Counted from the stretch's first letter, positions 24,537-32,341 are shown. The stretch: DNA of 33,715 nt from JACNFS01 sp964582065 (GCA_964582065.1 CAZOQG010000008.1:1-33715), one strand, 5' to 3'. The notes: generated by a model from the sequence alone, not told the origin. Numbers and translations are program-made.

Positions 24537-25715
24537 ATGCTACCTTTGGACGGGGTGAAAGTGCTGGATTTGAGCCATGCTATGGCAGGGCCTTGCTGCA
24601 CAATGCTGCTGGCGGACATGGGTGCTGAGGTAATTAAGGTTGAACCCTTTAGTGGCGAATCCTTTCGTTATGCGGGCGGTGGAACCATTTTTGTTCACGT
24701 TAATCGGAATAAACGGGGTATGGCGTTGGACTTGAAGAGCGATGAAGGTCGTGAAATAGCTCTGAAATTGGCAGCCAAGGCTGATGTTCTTGTAGACAGC
24801 TTTACACCGGGCACTTTGGATAGGCTTGGATTGGGCTACGAGACCGTAAGCCGGATAAATCCAATGATAATATATTGTGCCATCTCTGCTTTTGGGCAAA
24901 CTGGACCCTATCGGGAACGCCCGGGTTATGACCCGGTGGCTCAAGCTATGTCGGGTATGATGCTGGCAACAGGGGAAGCCGACCGGCCACCGGTAAGGAC
25001 ATCTGTTTCGACGATTGATTATGGTACGGGGATGTTTGGGGCTTACGCGGTTGCACTGGCATTGCTGAATCGAGAGAAAAACGGCAAAGGGCAGATGATA
25101 GACGTTGCTTTGCTTGATACTGCGGTTTTCTATACGGCCCACTTCATAACTGCTTACGCTTTGAGCGGTCATATCCCGCCTCGGATGGGTTCAGCTAACA
25201 CGGCGTTCGTTCCTTATCAGGTTTTCCAGACCAAAGATAGGTTTGTTTTTGTTGGAGTTTCGAATGATAGGATGTGGAAGAGTTTTTGCCAGGTACTGGA
25301 TTTGGACAGTTTGGCTCGGGACCCCCGCTACGCTACGAACGATAGGAGACTGGAGAACCGAGATGAGTTGGTGGAGACGTTGAACCAAATATTGAAGCAA
25401 TATGCAAGTGACGACTTGGTGGCGAGATTAGTAGCTGTTGATATTCCTGTTGGCCCCCTTCTTAACGTAGGCGAGGTAATTGAGGATTCTCACGTGATAG
25501 CGAGGGAAATGATTGTCGATGGGGATTATCCTGAACTGGGCAAGATTAAAATCGGGCGGACTCCCATTAGCTTTTCCGAAATGACGCCTGAGATTAGATT
25601 TCGAGCTCCTTTACTTGGGGAGCATACCAATGAGGTCTTGAGAGAGCTGGAGTATAGCGAGGCGGAAATCGGCCAGCTTGCCAGGAAAGGCATTATCTTA
25701 CAGCACGTATCATAG
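24537..25715 (+). CDS. CoA-transferase family III (CaiB/BaiF)
   Basis: This 392-residue class III CoA-transferase moves CoA between carboxylic acids, such as formyl-CoA:oxalate or carnitine CoA-transferases. The N-terminal PLDGVKVLDLSHAMAGP, GAEVIKVEP and NRNKRGMALDL motifs are standard. The catalytic Asp is expected in GQMIDVALLDT near 181-191. The C-terminal LGEHTNEVLRELEYS closes the fold. AAGGAGG lies before the ATG. It is the second gene of the SDR operon, after a 114-bp gap. A role in activating an organic acid for the acyl-CoA enzymes around it is inferred. Confidence 0.93.
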   Translation: MLPLDGVKVLDLSHAMAGPCCTMLLADMGAEVIKVEPFSGESFRYAGGGTIFVHVNRNKRGMALDLKSDEGREIALKLAAKADVLVDSFTPGTLDRLGLGYETVSRINPMIIYCAISAFGQTGPYRERPGYDPVAQAMSGMMLATGEADRPPVRTSVSTIDYGTGMFGAYAVALALLNREKNGKGQMIDVALLDTAVFYTAHFITAYALSGHIPPRMGSANTAFVPYQVFQTKDRFVFVGVSNDRMWKSFCQVLDLDSLARDPRYATNDRRLENRDELVETLNQILKQYASDDLVARLVAVDIPVGPLLNVGEVIEDSHVIAREMIVDGDYPELGKIKIGRTPISFSEMTPEIRFRAPLLGEHTNEVLRELEYSEAEIGQLARKGIILQHVS

Positions 25716-25758
25716 GCTTACCCTGTGTTTGCTATAGTATCAGGCAAGGAGAGCAATT

Positions 25759-26283
25759 ATGAGGACTTTCAATAAGAAGGGCGACGCAGGACAAACTGGC
25801 CTGCTTTATGGCGACAGAGTGGCCAAATCTGACCCTAGATGTGAAGCCTATGGCACTGTTGATGAAGCGGTTTCAGCTTTGGGGTTAGCTCGTCACTTCT
25901 GTTGTCCAGAGGTGAGGGATGTTGTTCTCAGCCTGCAACAAGACCTATTCGTGGTCGGGGCTGAACTGGCAACTCCGGCTGAGCACTACTCAAAGCTGGC
26001 AATGAAGAAGAATGTAGTCACTCTAGAGATGGTGCAAAAGCTGGAGGATTTGATAGACGCTTTTGAAGCTAAGGTTGAGATGCCTAAGGCTTTCGTTATC
26101 CCCGGTGGTACTTCTGCTGGTTCAGCAGCTCTGGACGTGGCCAGGACGGTGGTTAGGCGGGCGGAAAGGCGGGTGGTTGCTTTGAAGGAAGCCGGCGCTA
26201 TGAGGAACGACGAGGTGCTCAAATACCTCAATCGTCTAGCTGACCTGGTATTTACGTTGGCGCGCTATGAAGAAAAGCCATAG
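25759..26283 (+). CDS. Corrinoid adenosyltransferase, PduO type
   Basis: This 174-residue helical-bundle ATP:cob(I)alamin adenosyltransferase is unrelated in fold to CobA/CobO. The N-terminal KKGDAGQTGLLYGDRVAK binds ATP. YGTVDEAVSALGLAR and the later RTVVRRAERRVVAL and LKYLNRLADLVFTLAR segments are diagnostic. PduO-type enzymes load AdoCbl directly onto mutases or diol dehydratases. AAGGAG precedes the ATG. It ends the SDR, CoA-transferase operon and stands opposite the CobO-type enzyme 2.3 kb away, so the locus encodes two solutions to the same cofactor step. Confidence 0.94.
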   Translation: MRTFNKKGDAGQTGLLYGDRVAKSDPRCEAYGTVDEAVSALGLARHFCCPEVRDVVLSLQQDLFVVGAELATPAEHYSKLAMKKNVVTLEMVQKLEDLIDAFEAKVEMPKAFVIPGGTSAGSAALDVARTVVRRAERRVVALKEAGAMRNDEVLKYLNRLADLVFTLARYEEKP

Positions 26284-26405
26284 CCGAGGGATATCTAGGC
26301 CTGCTACCAAGTGTTCTGCCTTGTTTGACCACGGTTGACGCTGCTCCAACTAGCGTAGCGTGACTTTGCCTAACTTTCCTCTCCCTTGACGGTCGAGTTT
26401 CCGCG

Positions 26406-26428
26406 GCGAGGCTAAAGCCTCGCGCTAC
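26406..26428 (+). repeat. REP-like hairpin with CTAC tail
   Basis: GCGAGGCT and AGCCTCGC pair over 8 bp with loop AA, followed by G then CTAC (26425-26428). The stem matches that of the 31722 BIME, 5 kb away. It lies between two convergent genes. A GTAG at 26355-26358 could be a decayed partner. Confidence 0.7.
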
Positions 26429-26446
26429 CTGGCCTATCTTGTCTGC

Positions 26447-28000
26447 TCATAGATTGATATTGGAATACTTTCTCCACGGCCTGGTCACGGTCTTGTTCTC
26501 CAGGGTATCCAGGGCTCTGTTGATGATTTTCCTGGTGTCGCTAGGCACTATGATGTCATCGATGTAGCCCCGCTCAGCCGCGCAGTAAGGGTTTTCATAG
26601 AGTTCTCGATATTCCTCTATCCGCTTTGCTCTCGCCTCTTGCTTGTTTTCCGCTTCCCTTATCTCCTTGGCGAAGATAACACTAGCCGCCGTGTCAGCTC
26701 CGACGATGGTAACCTGAGCTGTCGGCCAGGCAAAAACAAGGTCAGCACCAATGGATTTGTCTAGCATCCCGTAGTGGGCACCAGCGTATGACTTTCTCAC
26801 CATGATTGAAATCAGAGGCACCGTGGCATCCGCCCAGGCGTAAAGCAACTTGGCGCCATGACGCAGTATACCTTGCCAATCCTGCTCGGAACCTATCATA
26901 TACCCGGGACAGTCGGCAAAGGTGACTAGCGGGATGTTAAACAGGTCACAGAACCTAATGAATCTGGCCATTTTGTCTGCGGCATCTATGTCTATCACTC
27001 CGGCAGCCTGCATTGCCTGGTTAGCTACTATGCCTGCGGGGCGCCCATTAAACCGGGCAAAGCCTATTATGCAGTTCCGGGCGTAATCCTTCATTAGCTC
27101 AAAGAAGTGGCCGTCATCCACTACCGGTGTAATCACTTTGAGCATGTCGAAGGGTTGAGTGGAGCGGTCGGGAATTACAGTGTCTAGCTCCAGGACTGTT
27201 CGCTCGGGGTCATCTTTGGTCTCCACACGCGGCGGTTTTTCCTTGTTATTGGACGGCAGGAAGGATAGCAACTGCTTGCACATGTTCAAAGCATCTTTGT
27301 CATTCTCAGCTACGATGTGGGTTTGTCCTGACTTGACGGCATGGGCTTTCCAGCCGGAGAGCTCCTCAAGGGTGATTTCCTCTCCGACTTGAGTTTTGAC
27401 GAAGGCGGGGCCAGCGATGCCCATAAAGCCGGTGTGTCGGCATTGGATAAGGAAGTCCTGCATTACAGGATGGTAAGCCTGTCCGCCCAGGCACGGACCC
27501 ATGAGCAGGGATATTTGAGGGACTATGCCCGAAGCCAGAATTTGAGTTCTGAATAACCAGCCGTAAGACTCAAGGGTGTCCATCCCTTCTTGAAGTCGAG
27601 CTCCGCCTGAGTCATTCATACTTACGCATGGCCAGCCCATGTCTTTAGCAAAATCGAGGGCCCGGGCGAATTTCTTGCCGTGATATTCGCCAAAAGTCCC
27701 TGCCATGGCGGTATAGTCTTCAGCTACGGCGACAACGGGTCTGCCATTTACCTTACCATAGCCAGTTATTACTCCTTCAGCAGGTATCTCCCTTTTGTCC
27801 ATGCCGAAGTGTGTAGCCCTGTGCTTGACGAACAATCCGATTTCTGTGAACGTGCCTGGATCAAAGAAATGGTCAATCCTTTCCCGGGCTGACCATTGTC
27901 CGGCTTCATGGCGCTTTTCAATAGCTTTGGGGTCTCCCATCTGCTTTATTTTGTCGCGCTTCGCCTTATATGCCTCAATTGACTCTTCGGTTTTTCCCAT
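26447..28000 (-). CDS. Acyl-CoA carboxylase carboxyltransferase subunit
   Basis: This 517-residue protein of the propionyl/acetyl/methylmalonyl-CoA carboxyltransferase family has two crotonase-like halves. The N-terminal half holds YTAMAGTFGEYHGKK and MNDSGGARLQEG. The C-terminal half holds FADCPGYMIGSEQD and IMVRKSYAGAHYGM. It moves CO2 between carboxybiotin and an acyl-CoA, or works in reverse in a sodium-pumping decarboxylase. No biotin carboxylase or biotin carrier gene is nearby. With a mutase, the expected role is propionyl-CoA/methylmalonyl-CoA chemistry, though neither mutase here has the methylmalonyl-type pocket. It follows the acyl-CoA dehydrogenase by 92 bases on the same strand. 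Confidence 0.93.
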   Translation of the reverse strand: MGKTEESIEAYKAKRDKIKQMGDPKAIEKRHEAGQWSARERIDHFFDPGTFTEIGLFVKHRATHFGMDKREIPAEGVITGYGKVNGRPVVAVAEDYTAMAGTFGEYHGKKFARALDFAKDMGWPCVSMNDSGGARLQEGMDTLESYGWLFRTQILASGIVPQISLLMGPCLGGQAYHPVMQDFLIQCRHTGFMGIAGPAFVKTQVGEEITLEELSGWKAHAVKSGQTHIVAENDKDALNMCKQLLSFLPSNNKEKPPRVETKDDPERTVLELDTVIPDRSTQPFDMLKVITPVVDDGHFFELMKDYARNCIIGFARFNGRPAGIVANQAMQAAGVIDIDAADKMARFIRFCDLFNIPLVTFADCPGYMIGSEQDWQGILRHGAKLLYAWADATVPLISIMVRKSYAGAHYGMLDKSIGADLVFAWPTAQVTIVGADTAASVIFAKEIREAENKQEARAKRIEEYRELYENPYCAAERGYIDDIIVPSDTRKIINRALDTLENKTVTRPWRKYSNINL

Positions 28001-28092
28001 TCCTTACCCCCTTTCGTAGTTGAGCTCTTTGGGAACGAATCTTCCCAGTGTGTTTCAGCATGAGGTGCACACGATGAGATTCTTTGTCAGGT

Positions 28093-29235
28093 CTATCGTA
28101 TACCAAGCTCTCGTGAAATAACGAGTAGTTGTATTTCTGAAGTCCCTTCGGTTATAGTGCCAAGCCGCGCATCCCGGAAATAGCGCTGGGCTACGGATTC
28201 TTCCATGAGGCCGTAACCTCCGTGAATCTGCATACCCTCTGTAGTCACGTGTGCAGCTGCCTCGCTGGCAAAGAGCTTGGCCATTGCCGCCTGTTTCCGA
28301 TATGGCTTGCCCTGGTCATAGAGCCAGGCGGCGTTGTAGATTACCCAACGAGCTGCGTTGATCTCCATGTCCATGCGGGCCAATTTGAAAGCATTTGCCT
28401 GGAATTTGGCGATAGGTTGCCCGAATTGAACCCTTTCCTTCGCGTACTCAATAGTGGCATCAAACGTGGCTCGTGCCAGACCTAGACTTCGGGCGGCGTG
28501 AGAGATCCTGCCGCCCATTAGCGATTCCATCAAATAAGGGAAGCCTTGGCCTTCTTCGCCGATAAGGTTCTCTTCCGGCACCGCGCAATCCTCAAAACTC
28601 AGTTCAGCTATCTCACCAGAACGAGCACAGAACTTGTGGAGCTTGGAACGGCTGAAACCGGCAGTACCTGATTCGACAACAAATAAGCTTATGCCTCCCC
28701 GGGCGCCCTTGCTCTTGTCGGTTACCGCAGCAGTAACGACAAAGTCACAGATGCTGCCATTGGTGATAAAGATCTTTGTGCCATTGAGGATATACTTGCC
28801 CTGTTTCTTAGCAGCAGCAGTTTCTATGGATGCAGCGTCAGATCCGGCATTGGGCTCAGTAAGTCCAAATGCAGCTATCTTTTGCCCTTTGATAGCTGGC
28901 ACCAGGTATTTCTGCTTTTGGTCCTCGTTGCCGTGGAGGTTGATGGCCGCGGTGCCAATGCCCCCCTGGACCATAGTGCCGGCGGCTATCCCGACGGCAT
29001 AATAGGCGACTTCCTCGACAGCAATACACTCCCCCACCTTGCCCATACCAGCAGCACCGTATTCAGGGGAATAGCTGAGACACAAATAGCCCAGGCCGCC
29101 CATCTTGGGAAACAGCTGTATAGGGAAAGTCGATGTTTTTTCAGCTTCTTCAACCAGTGGGGCAATCTCTTTTTCGGCAAAGCTGTGTATAGCTTCCCTA
29201 AACATCTTTTGTTCTTCAGAGAGCTCGAAGTCCAA
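28093..29235 (-). CDS. Acyl-CoA dehydrogenase
   Basis: This 380-residue FAD enzyme makes the alpha,beta-double bond of acyl-CoA substrates and passes electrons to electron-transfer flavoprotein. It opens with MDFELSEEQKMFREAI. FAD- and substrate-binding motifs include AFGLTEPNAGSDAAS and KIFITNGSICDF. The C-terminal IHGGYGLMEES then TITEGTSEIQ places Glu363 as the likely catalytic base. The length is typical. AAGGAGGT precedes the ATG. It is first in a two-gene unit with the carboxyltransferase. A promoter at 29283-29311 overlaps the hisA promoter. Confidence 0.95.
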   Translation of the reverse strand: MDFELSEEQKMFREAIHSFAEKEIAPLVEEAEKTSTFPIQLFPKMGGLGYLCLSYSPEYGAAGMGKVGECIAVEEVAYYAVGIAAGTMVQGGIGTAAINLHGNEDQKQKYLVPAIKGQKIAAFGLTEPNAGSDAASIETAAAKKQGKYILNGTKIFITNGSICDFVVTAAVTDKSKGARGGISLFVVESGTAGFSRSKLHKFCARSGEIAELSFEDCAVPEENLIGEEGQGFPYLMESLMGGRISHAARSLGLARATFDATIEYAKERVQFGQPIAKFQANAFKLARMDMEINAARWVIYNAAWLYDQGKPYRKQAAMAKLFASEAAAHVTTEGMQIHGGYGLMEESVAQRYFRDARLGTITEGTSEIQLLVISRELGIR

Positions 29236-29255
29236 TTCGTTTGTACCTCCTTTAT

Positions 29256-29284
29256 TTGAAAGCGGTGGGCCAAACGGTTAATAT
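29256..29284 (+). promoter_or_regulatory. Promoter for hisA-hisI
   Basis: TTGAAA (29256-29261) and TAATAT (29279-29284) are 17 bases apart on the plus strand. Its -10 overlaps that of the opposing promoter at 29283-29311. Confidence 0.5.
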
Positions 29285-29311
29285 TGTATAGGAAATCCTC
29301 GCAAGTTCCAA
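29283..29311 (-). promoter_or_regulatory. Candidate promoter for the acyl-CoA dehydrogenase
   Basis: TTGGAA (29306-29311) and TACAAT (29283-29288) on the minus strand are 17 bases apart. It faces the hisA promoter and shares two -10 bases with it. Confidence 0.4.
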
Positions 29312-29406
29312 CAGGCTCTGCCAGACAGTAGTCTCTTTTCGCCTTTGGTAGCTTGTGGAGGGGTTTCCGCTGAGTGAGTATTGGCAGAAGGAATGGCAGG
29401 TCTGTT

Positions 29407-30132
29407 ATGGAAGTAATCCCAGCTATTGACATTAAGGCCGGTAAATGCGTGCGCTTGTATCAGGGTGATTACAACCAGGAGACGATTTTCTCTGAAGATC
29501 CAGTAGCTGTTGCCCTCGACTGGCAAGCTCAGGGGGCTTGCAGGCTTCATCTGGTCGATTTGGATGGAGCCGCCGGCGGGAAGGTGCGCAATATGGCCAC
29601 TATTGAAGCTATAGTAAAGCAGGTGGGCTTGTCTGTCCAGCTTGGTGGCGGCATAAGGGATGAGACTACAGTGGGTAGGTTGTTGAGTGTTGGAATAGAC
29701 CGGGTCATCCTGGGGACTGTGGCGGTGGAGCAGCCGGAGTTGGTGAAGATACTATGTCACGAGTTTGGCGAGGCTATAGTGGTCGGCATTGATGCCCTGG
29801 ATGGGCGTGTGGCTACTCATGGCTGGAAGAGAGGCACTGAAGTTACAGCTTTGGAATTGGCTCAAAGTATGGCGGATTTTGGGGTGAGTCGTCTTATCTA
29901 CACTGACATAAAGCGGGATGGAACATTAACCGAACCTAATTTTGCGGGGGTAGCCGAGCTGATTGATGGTGTAGGCGCGGCAGTTATCGCTGCGGGCGGT
30001 ATTTCAGCATTAAGCCATCTGAAGAAGCTTGAAGAACTAGGGGTCGAGGGAGCTATCGTGGGCAAGGCACTTTATACCGGCGATATGAATCTGGGGGAAG
30101 CTCTCGCTGCCGTCAAAAATGCAAAAGGATAA
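29407..30132 (+). CDS. hisA: Phosphoribosylformimino-5-aminoimidazole carboxamide ribotide isomerase
   Basis: This 241-residue (beta-alpha)8 barrel carries out the Amadori rearrangement in histidine biosynthesis. PAIDIKAGKCVRLYQGDY holds the first catalytic Asp. GIDALDGRVATHGWK holds the second. LGGGIRDE and AAGGIS are the two phosphate-binding loops. The ATG at 29407 gives the usual family start (MEVIPAID); a GTG at 29374 would add 11 unrelated residues. hisI follows after 18 bases. hisF, often between these two genes, is absent here. Confidence 0.95.
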   Translation: MEVIPAIDIKAGKCVRLYQGDYNQETIFSEDPVAVALDWQAQGACRLHLVDLDGAAGGKVRNMATIEAIVKQVGLSVQLGGGIRDETTVGRLLSVGIDRVILGTVAVEQPELVKILCHEFGEAIVVGIDALDGRVATHGWKRGTEVTALELAQSMADFGVSRLIYTDIKRDGTLTEPNFAGVAELIDGVGAAVIAAGGISALSHLKKLEELGVEGAIVGKALYTGDMNLGEALAAVKNAKG

Positions 30133-30150
30133 CTAGTAGAGTGGTGAACA

Positions 30151-30471
30151 ATGTTAGAATTTGATGGAAAGGGCCTGATTCCGGTTATAGTTCAAGATGC
30201 CAACAGTGGTGAGGTGTTGATGCTGGGCTATGCCAATAAGGAAGCGCTGCGGCGCACACTGGATAGCGGTGAGGTCTGGTTCTATAGCCGGAGCCGGCAG
30301 GAGCTGTGGCACAAGGGGGCTACCTCAGGCAACATTCTGAAGGTGCATTCTATCGCCAAGGACTGCGATAGCGATGCTATCCTGGTTCGGGCTGAGCCAG
30401 CCGGTCCGGTGTGTCATACCGGCAATTGGAGCTGTTTCTTTCAGAAATTTGAGAGGGAAGATATAGATTAA
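30151..30471 (+). CDS. hisI: Phosphoribosyl-AMP cyclohydrolase
   Basis: This 106-residue monofunctional HisI opens the adenine ring of PR-AMP in histidine biosynthesis. VIVQDANSGEVLMLGYAN, SRSRQELWHKGATSGN, the metal-binding DCDSDAILV and the zinc Cys segment PVCHTGNWSCFF are in order. No HisE domain is fused at the C-terminus. It is co-transcribed with hisA and followed by a repeat cluster. Confidence 0.96.
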   Translation: MLEFDGKGLIPVIVQDANSGEVLMLGYANKEALRRTLDSGEVWFYSRSRQELWHKGATSGNILKVHSIAKDCDSDAILVRAEPAGPVCHTGNWSCFFQKFEREDID

Positions 30472-30483
30472 ATTGCCTCCGGG

Positions 30484-30692
30484 TCTTTGCGAGGAGCATT
30501 AGCGACGAAGCAATCTCGGAAAAACGGCTCTGTCTTTGCGAGCGGAGCGAAGCAATCTCGAGATATCTCTCCGTCATTGCGAGGAGCATTAGCGACGAAG
30601 CAAACTCGGTGGAGGGGAGGTGAGGGGAAGCAAAGCACTCCTCCCTCAGACCCCACCGAGATTGCCACGGCCCTCGGTGCCTCGCAATGACA
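30484..30692. repeat. Cluster of dispersed GCGAGGAGC/GAAGCAATCTC repeats
   Basis: Three direct copies of a TTGCGAG...GCGAAGCAATCTC unit lie at about 30486-30519, 30533-30560 and 30574-30609, and an inverted relative at 30653-30692. CTCGGTGG near 30606 and CCACCGAG near 30653 form an 8-bp inverted repeat. A related 16-base word recurs at the window's right end. No gene lies here; the cluster separates convergent hisI and DUF1385. Confidence 0.75.
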
Positions 30693-30781
30693 CAAGAGTC
30701 AGCACTTTTTGAATTTTAACCCGTCATTTTGCCTTTTGCATTTTAATCTTTAATCGCCTCGCCCAAAACTACCCCCATTGA

Positions 30782-30804
30782 GCGACCTTAAAAGGTCGCG
30801 CTAC
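30782..30804 (+). repeat. REP-like hairpin that carries a gene's stop codon
   Basis: GCGACCTT and AAGGTCGC pair perfectly around AA, followed by G then CTAC (30801-30804). The minus-strand GTAG of this element supplies the TAG stop of the DUF1385 gene (30801-30803). The stem is the same as in the right half of the 31722 BIME. Confidence 0.75.
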
Positions 30805-31685
30805 ACGTTTGAGTCAGCCTCGATGACTTTCGTCAAGGCTGACAAGGCTGCTTCCAGTTGGCTGTCGTCTGGCTCTCTCGTGGTCATGGATTGCAGCACT
30901 AGACCAGGAGCTAAAAGCGCGTGCATCAGAGGATTTCCGCTGTGAGCTGCCCCGAAACGGACGAATTCATAGCCAATAGCGGCAATAACAGGGATGAGAA
31001 CAATACGGGATAAGATGCTCAACAATATGGGCGGTCGGCCGAGCAGGGCAAAAACAACTATGGCGATAACCAGAACAGCCAGAAGGAAGCTGGTGCCACA
31101 GCGAGCGTGGGAGGTGGAGTAGTTCTTGACATATTCTACTTCCAGGGGCATTCCGGCTTCATGGGCGTTGACGACCTTGTGTTCAGCACCGTGATAGGCG
31201 AAGACTGTCTTTATGTCAGGCATCAGGCCTATCACCTTCAAGTAGGCGATGAAGATGCCGATACGGACCACACCCTCGATCAGGTTGCTGACCAGGGCCG
31301 AGGCGATATATGGGTCGGTGAGATAGCGGGTGAGCAGTAAAGGGGCAACGAAGAACAGGGCTACAGCGAACGTAATAGCGACAGCCACGCTTCCCCACAA
31401 CAGCGCTGGAGACATAGGCTCCTCTCCCTCTTCAACTGAAGCAATTTGGGCGGAATGGAGCAGCGCTTGAATACCGAGGATCAATGTCTCGATAAGGATA
31501 ATTATGCCCCTTATCAGGGGCATATTTCTTAGGCGGCCTTTGTATATGCTGGCAAGGGGCTGGCTGGTTGTATGTAGTTCGCCATCGGGGCGGCGGACGG
31601 CGATAGCTACGTTTTCTCGCCCCCGCATCATCACGCCTTCGATTACCGCTTGCCCACCGTAATAGAAAGGTTTTGGCGTCGCCAT
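30801..31685 (-). CDS. DUF1385 family membrane protein (YqhQ-like)
   Basis: This 294-residue protein has the diagnostic N-terminal FYYGGQAVIEGVMMRG and several membrane segments (roughly residues 95-120, 135-155 and 200-240). YHGAEHKVVNAHEAG and YSTSHARCGTSFLL are conserved family motifs whose His residues suggest metal binding. Function is not established. The ATG at 31685 matches the family start; longer frames would run into the BIME at 31722. DUF1385 genes often lie near rpmE, as here. Its TAG stop is part of a REP-like hairpin. Confidence 0.9.
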   Translation of the reverse strand: MATPKPFYYGGQAVIEGVMMRGRENVAIAVRRPDGELHTTSQPLASIYKGRLRNMPLIRGIIILIETLILGIQALLHSAQIASVEEGEEPMSPALLWGSVAVAITFAVALFFVAPLLLTRYLTDPYIASALVSNLIEGVVRIGIFIAYLKVIGLMPDIKTVFAYHGAEHKVVNAHEAGMPLEVEYVKNYSTSHARCGTSFLLAVLVIAIVVFALLGRPPILLSILSRIVLIPVIAAIGYEFVRFGAAHSGNPLMHALLAPGLVLQSMTTREPDDSQLEAALSALTKVIEADSNV

Positions 31686-31721
31686 TTTTCCAAAAATGCA
31701 ATTACACATGGAGTGATACAT

Positions 31722-31781
31722 GTAGTGCGAGGCTTTAGCCTCGCTCGTCACCACCCCAGCGACCTTAAAAGGTCGCACTAC
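31722..31781. repeat. BIME-like pair of inverted REP hairpins
   Basis: GTAG (31722-31725) precedes stem GCGAGGCT/AGCCTCGC. After a 14-base spacer, stem GCGACCTT/AAGGTCGC is followed by A and CTAC (31778-31781). The two hairpins face each other with GTAG/CTAC outside. The two stems match the single hairpins at 26406 and 30782. It lies between rpmE and DUF1385. Confidence 0.8.
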
Positions 31782-31807
31782 ATGTTACGTTTTTGTCATT
31801 GTGAGGA

Positions 31808-31865
31808 GTAGGGATAGGCCTTTAAACCTGCCCGAAGGTGGACAGACCTGAAGGTCCGTCCCTAC
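31808..31865. repeat. Second BIME-like pair, 26 bp further on
   Basis: GTAG (31808-31811) precedes a weak stem (TAGG/CCTG with GGG/CCC). A stronger stem, GGACAGACCT/AGGTCCGTCC with one mismatch and loop GA, is followed by CTAC (31862-31865). The outer signature is the same as its neighbour's, with different stems. Confidence 0.65.
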
Positions 31866-31874
31866 AGGGGGCGG

Positions 31875-32081
31875 TTAGTCGGTCAGTTTGTAGCGGCGTT
31901 TGAAGCGTTCCACCCTGCCAGCGGTATCCACTATCTTCTGTTCGCCGGTGAAGAAGGGGTGGCACTTGCTACATAGCTCAACTTTGAGCACCTTCTGGGT
32001 GGAGCCGGTAGCAAAAGTATTGCCGCAGGAGCAGATTACCTTGGCATCGTTGTAATACTGAGGGTGAATCTTATCTTTCAT
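31875..32081 (-). CDS. rpmE: Ribosomal protein bL31
   Basis: This 68-residue 50S protein bridges the subunits. It starts MKDKIHPQYYNDAKVICSCG and carries the zinc cysteines CSC and CSKC (the C+ form), followed by HPFFTGEQKIVDTAGRVERF. The presence of the Cys set fits the zinc-bound, zinc-replete paralogue. It is 5 bases from rpmA on the same strand. Confidence 0.97.
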   Translation of the reverse strand: MKDKIHPQYYNDAKVICSCGNTFATGSTQKVLKVELCSKCHPFFTGEQKIVDTAGRVERFKRRYKLTD

Positions 32082-32086
32082 TTTCC

Positions 32087-32341
32087 CTATTCGGCGTAAA
32101 CGCTGACTTTCTTTCTGTTCTTGGCTGCCGGCTCGAACTTGACTGCGCCGTCGATTAGCGCGAAAAGGGTGTAGTCTTTGCCCACGCCAACATTATTGCC
32201 CGGATGAATGCGAGTTCCTCGTTGCCTGACCAGGATAGTGCCGGCGTGAACTTGTTGACCGCCGTACCTTTTCACACCCAGCCGCTTGGATTGACTATCA
32301 CGCCCGCAGCGCGTGCTACCGCCACCCTTCTTATGTGCCAT
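32087..32341 (-). CDS. rpmA: Ribosomal protein bL27
   Basis: This 84-residue 50S protein near the peptidyl-transferase centre starts MAHKKGGGSTRCGRDS and continues with SKRLGVKRYGGQQVHAG. The common Asn after Arg in this N-terminal motif is Cys here. There is no N-terminal pre-sequence of the cleaved Firmicutes type. Its ATG overlaps the rplU stop by one base, which indicates translational coupling. Confidence 0.97.
   Translation of the reverse strand: MAHKKGGGSTRCGRDSQSKRLGVKRYGGQQVHAGTILVRQRGTRIHPGNNVGVGKDYTLFALIDGAVKFEPAAKNRKKVSVYAE

Noticed and set aside
24540..25172. Minus-strand 210-codon frame inside the CoA-transferase gene
   Set aside because: Antisense shadow of a well-supported gene; no start signal and no protein features.
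30484..30692. CRISPR array
   Set aside because: Unit lengths and spacings are irregular, one unit is inverted, and there are no cas genes.
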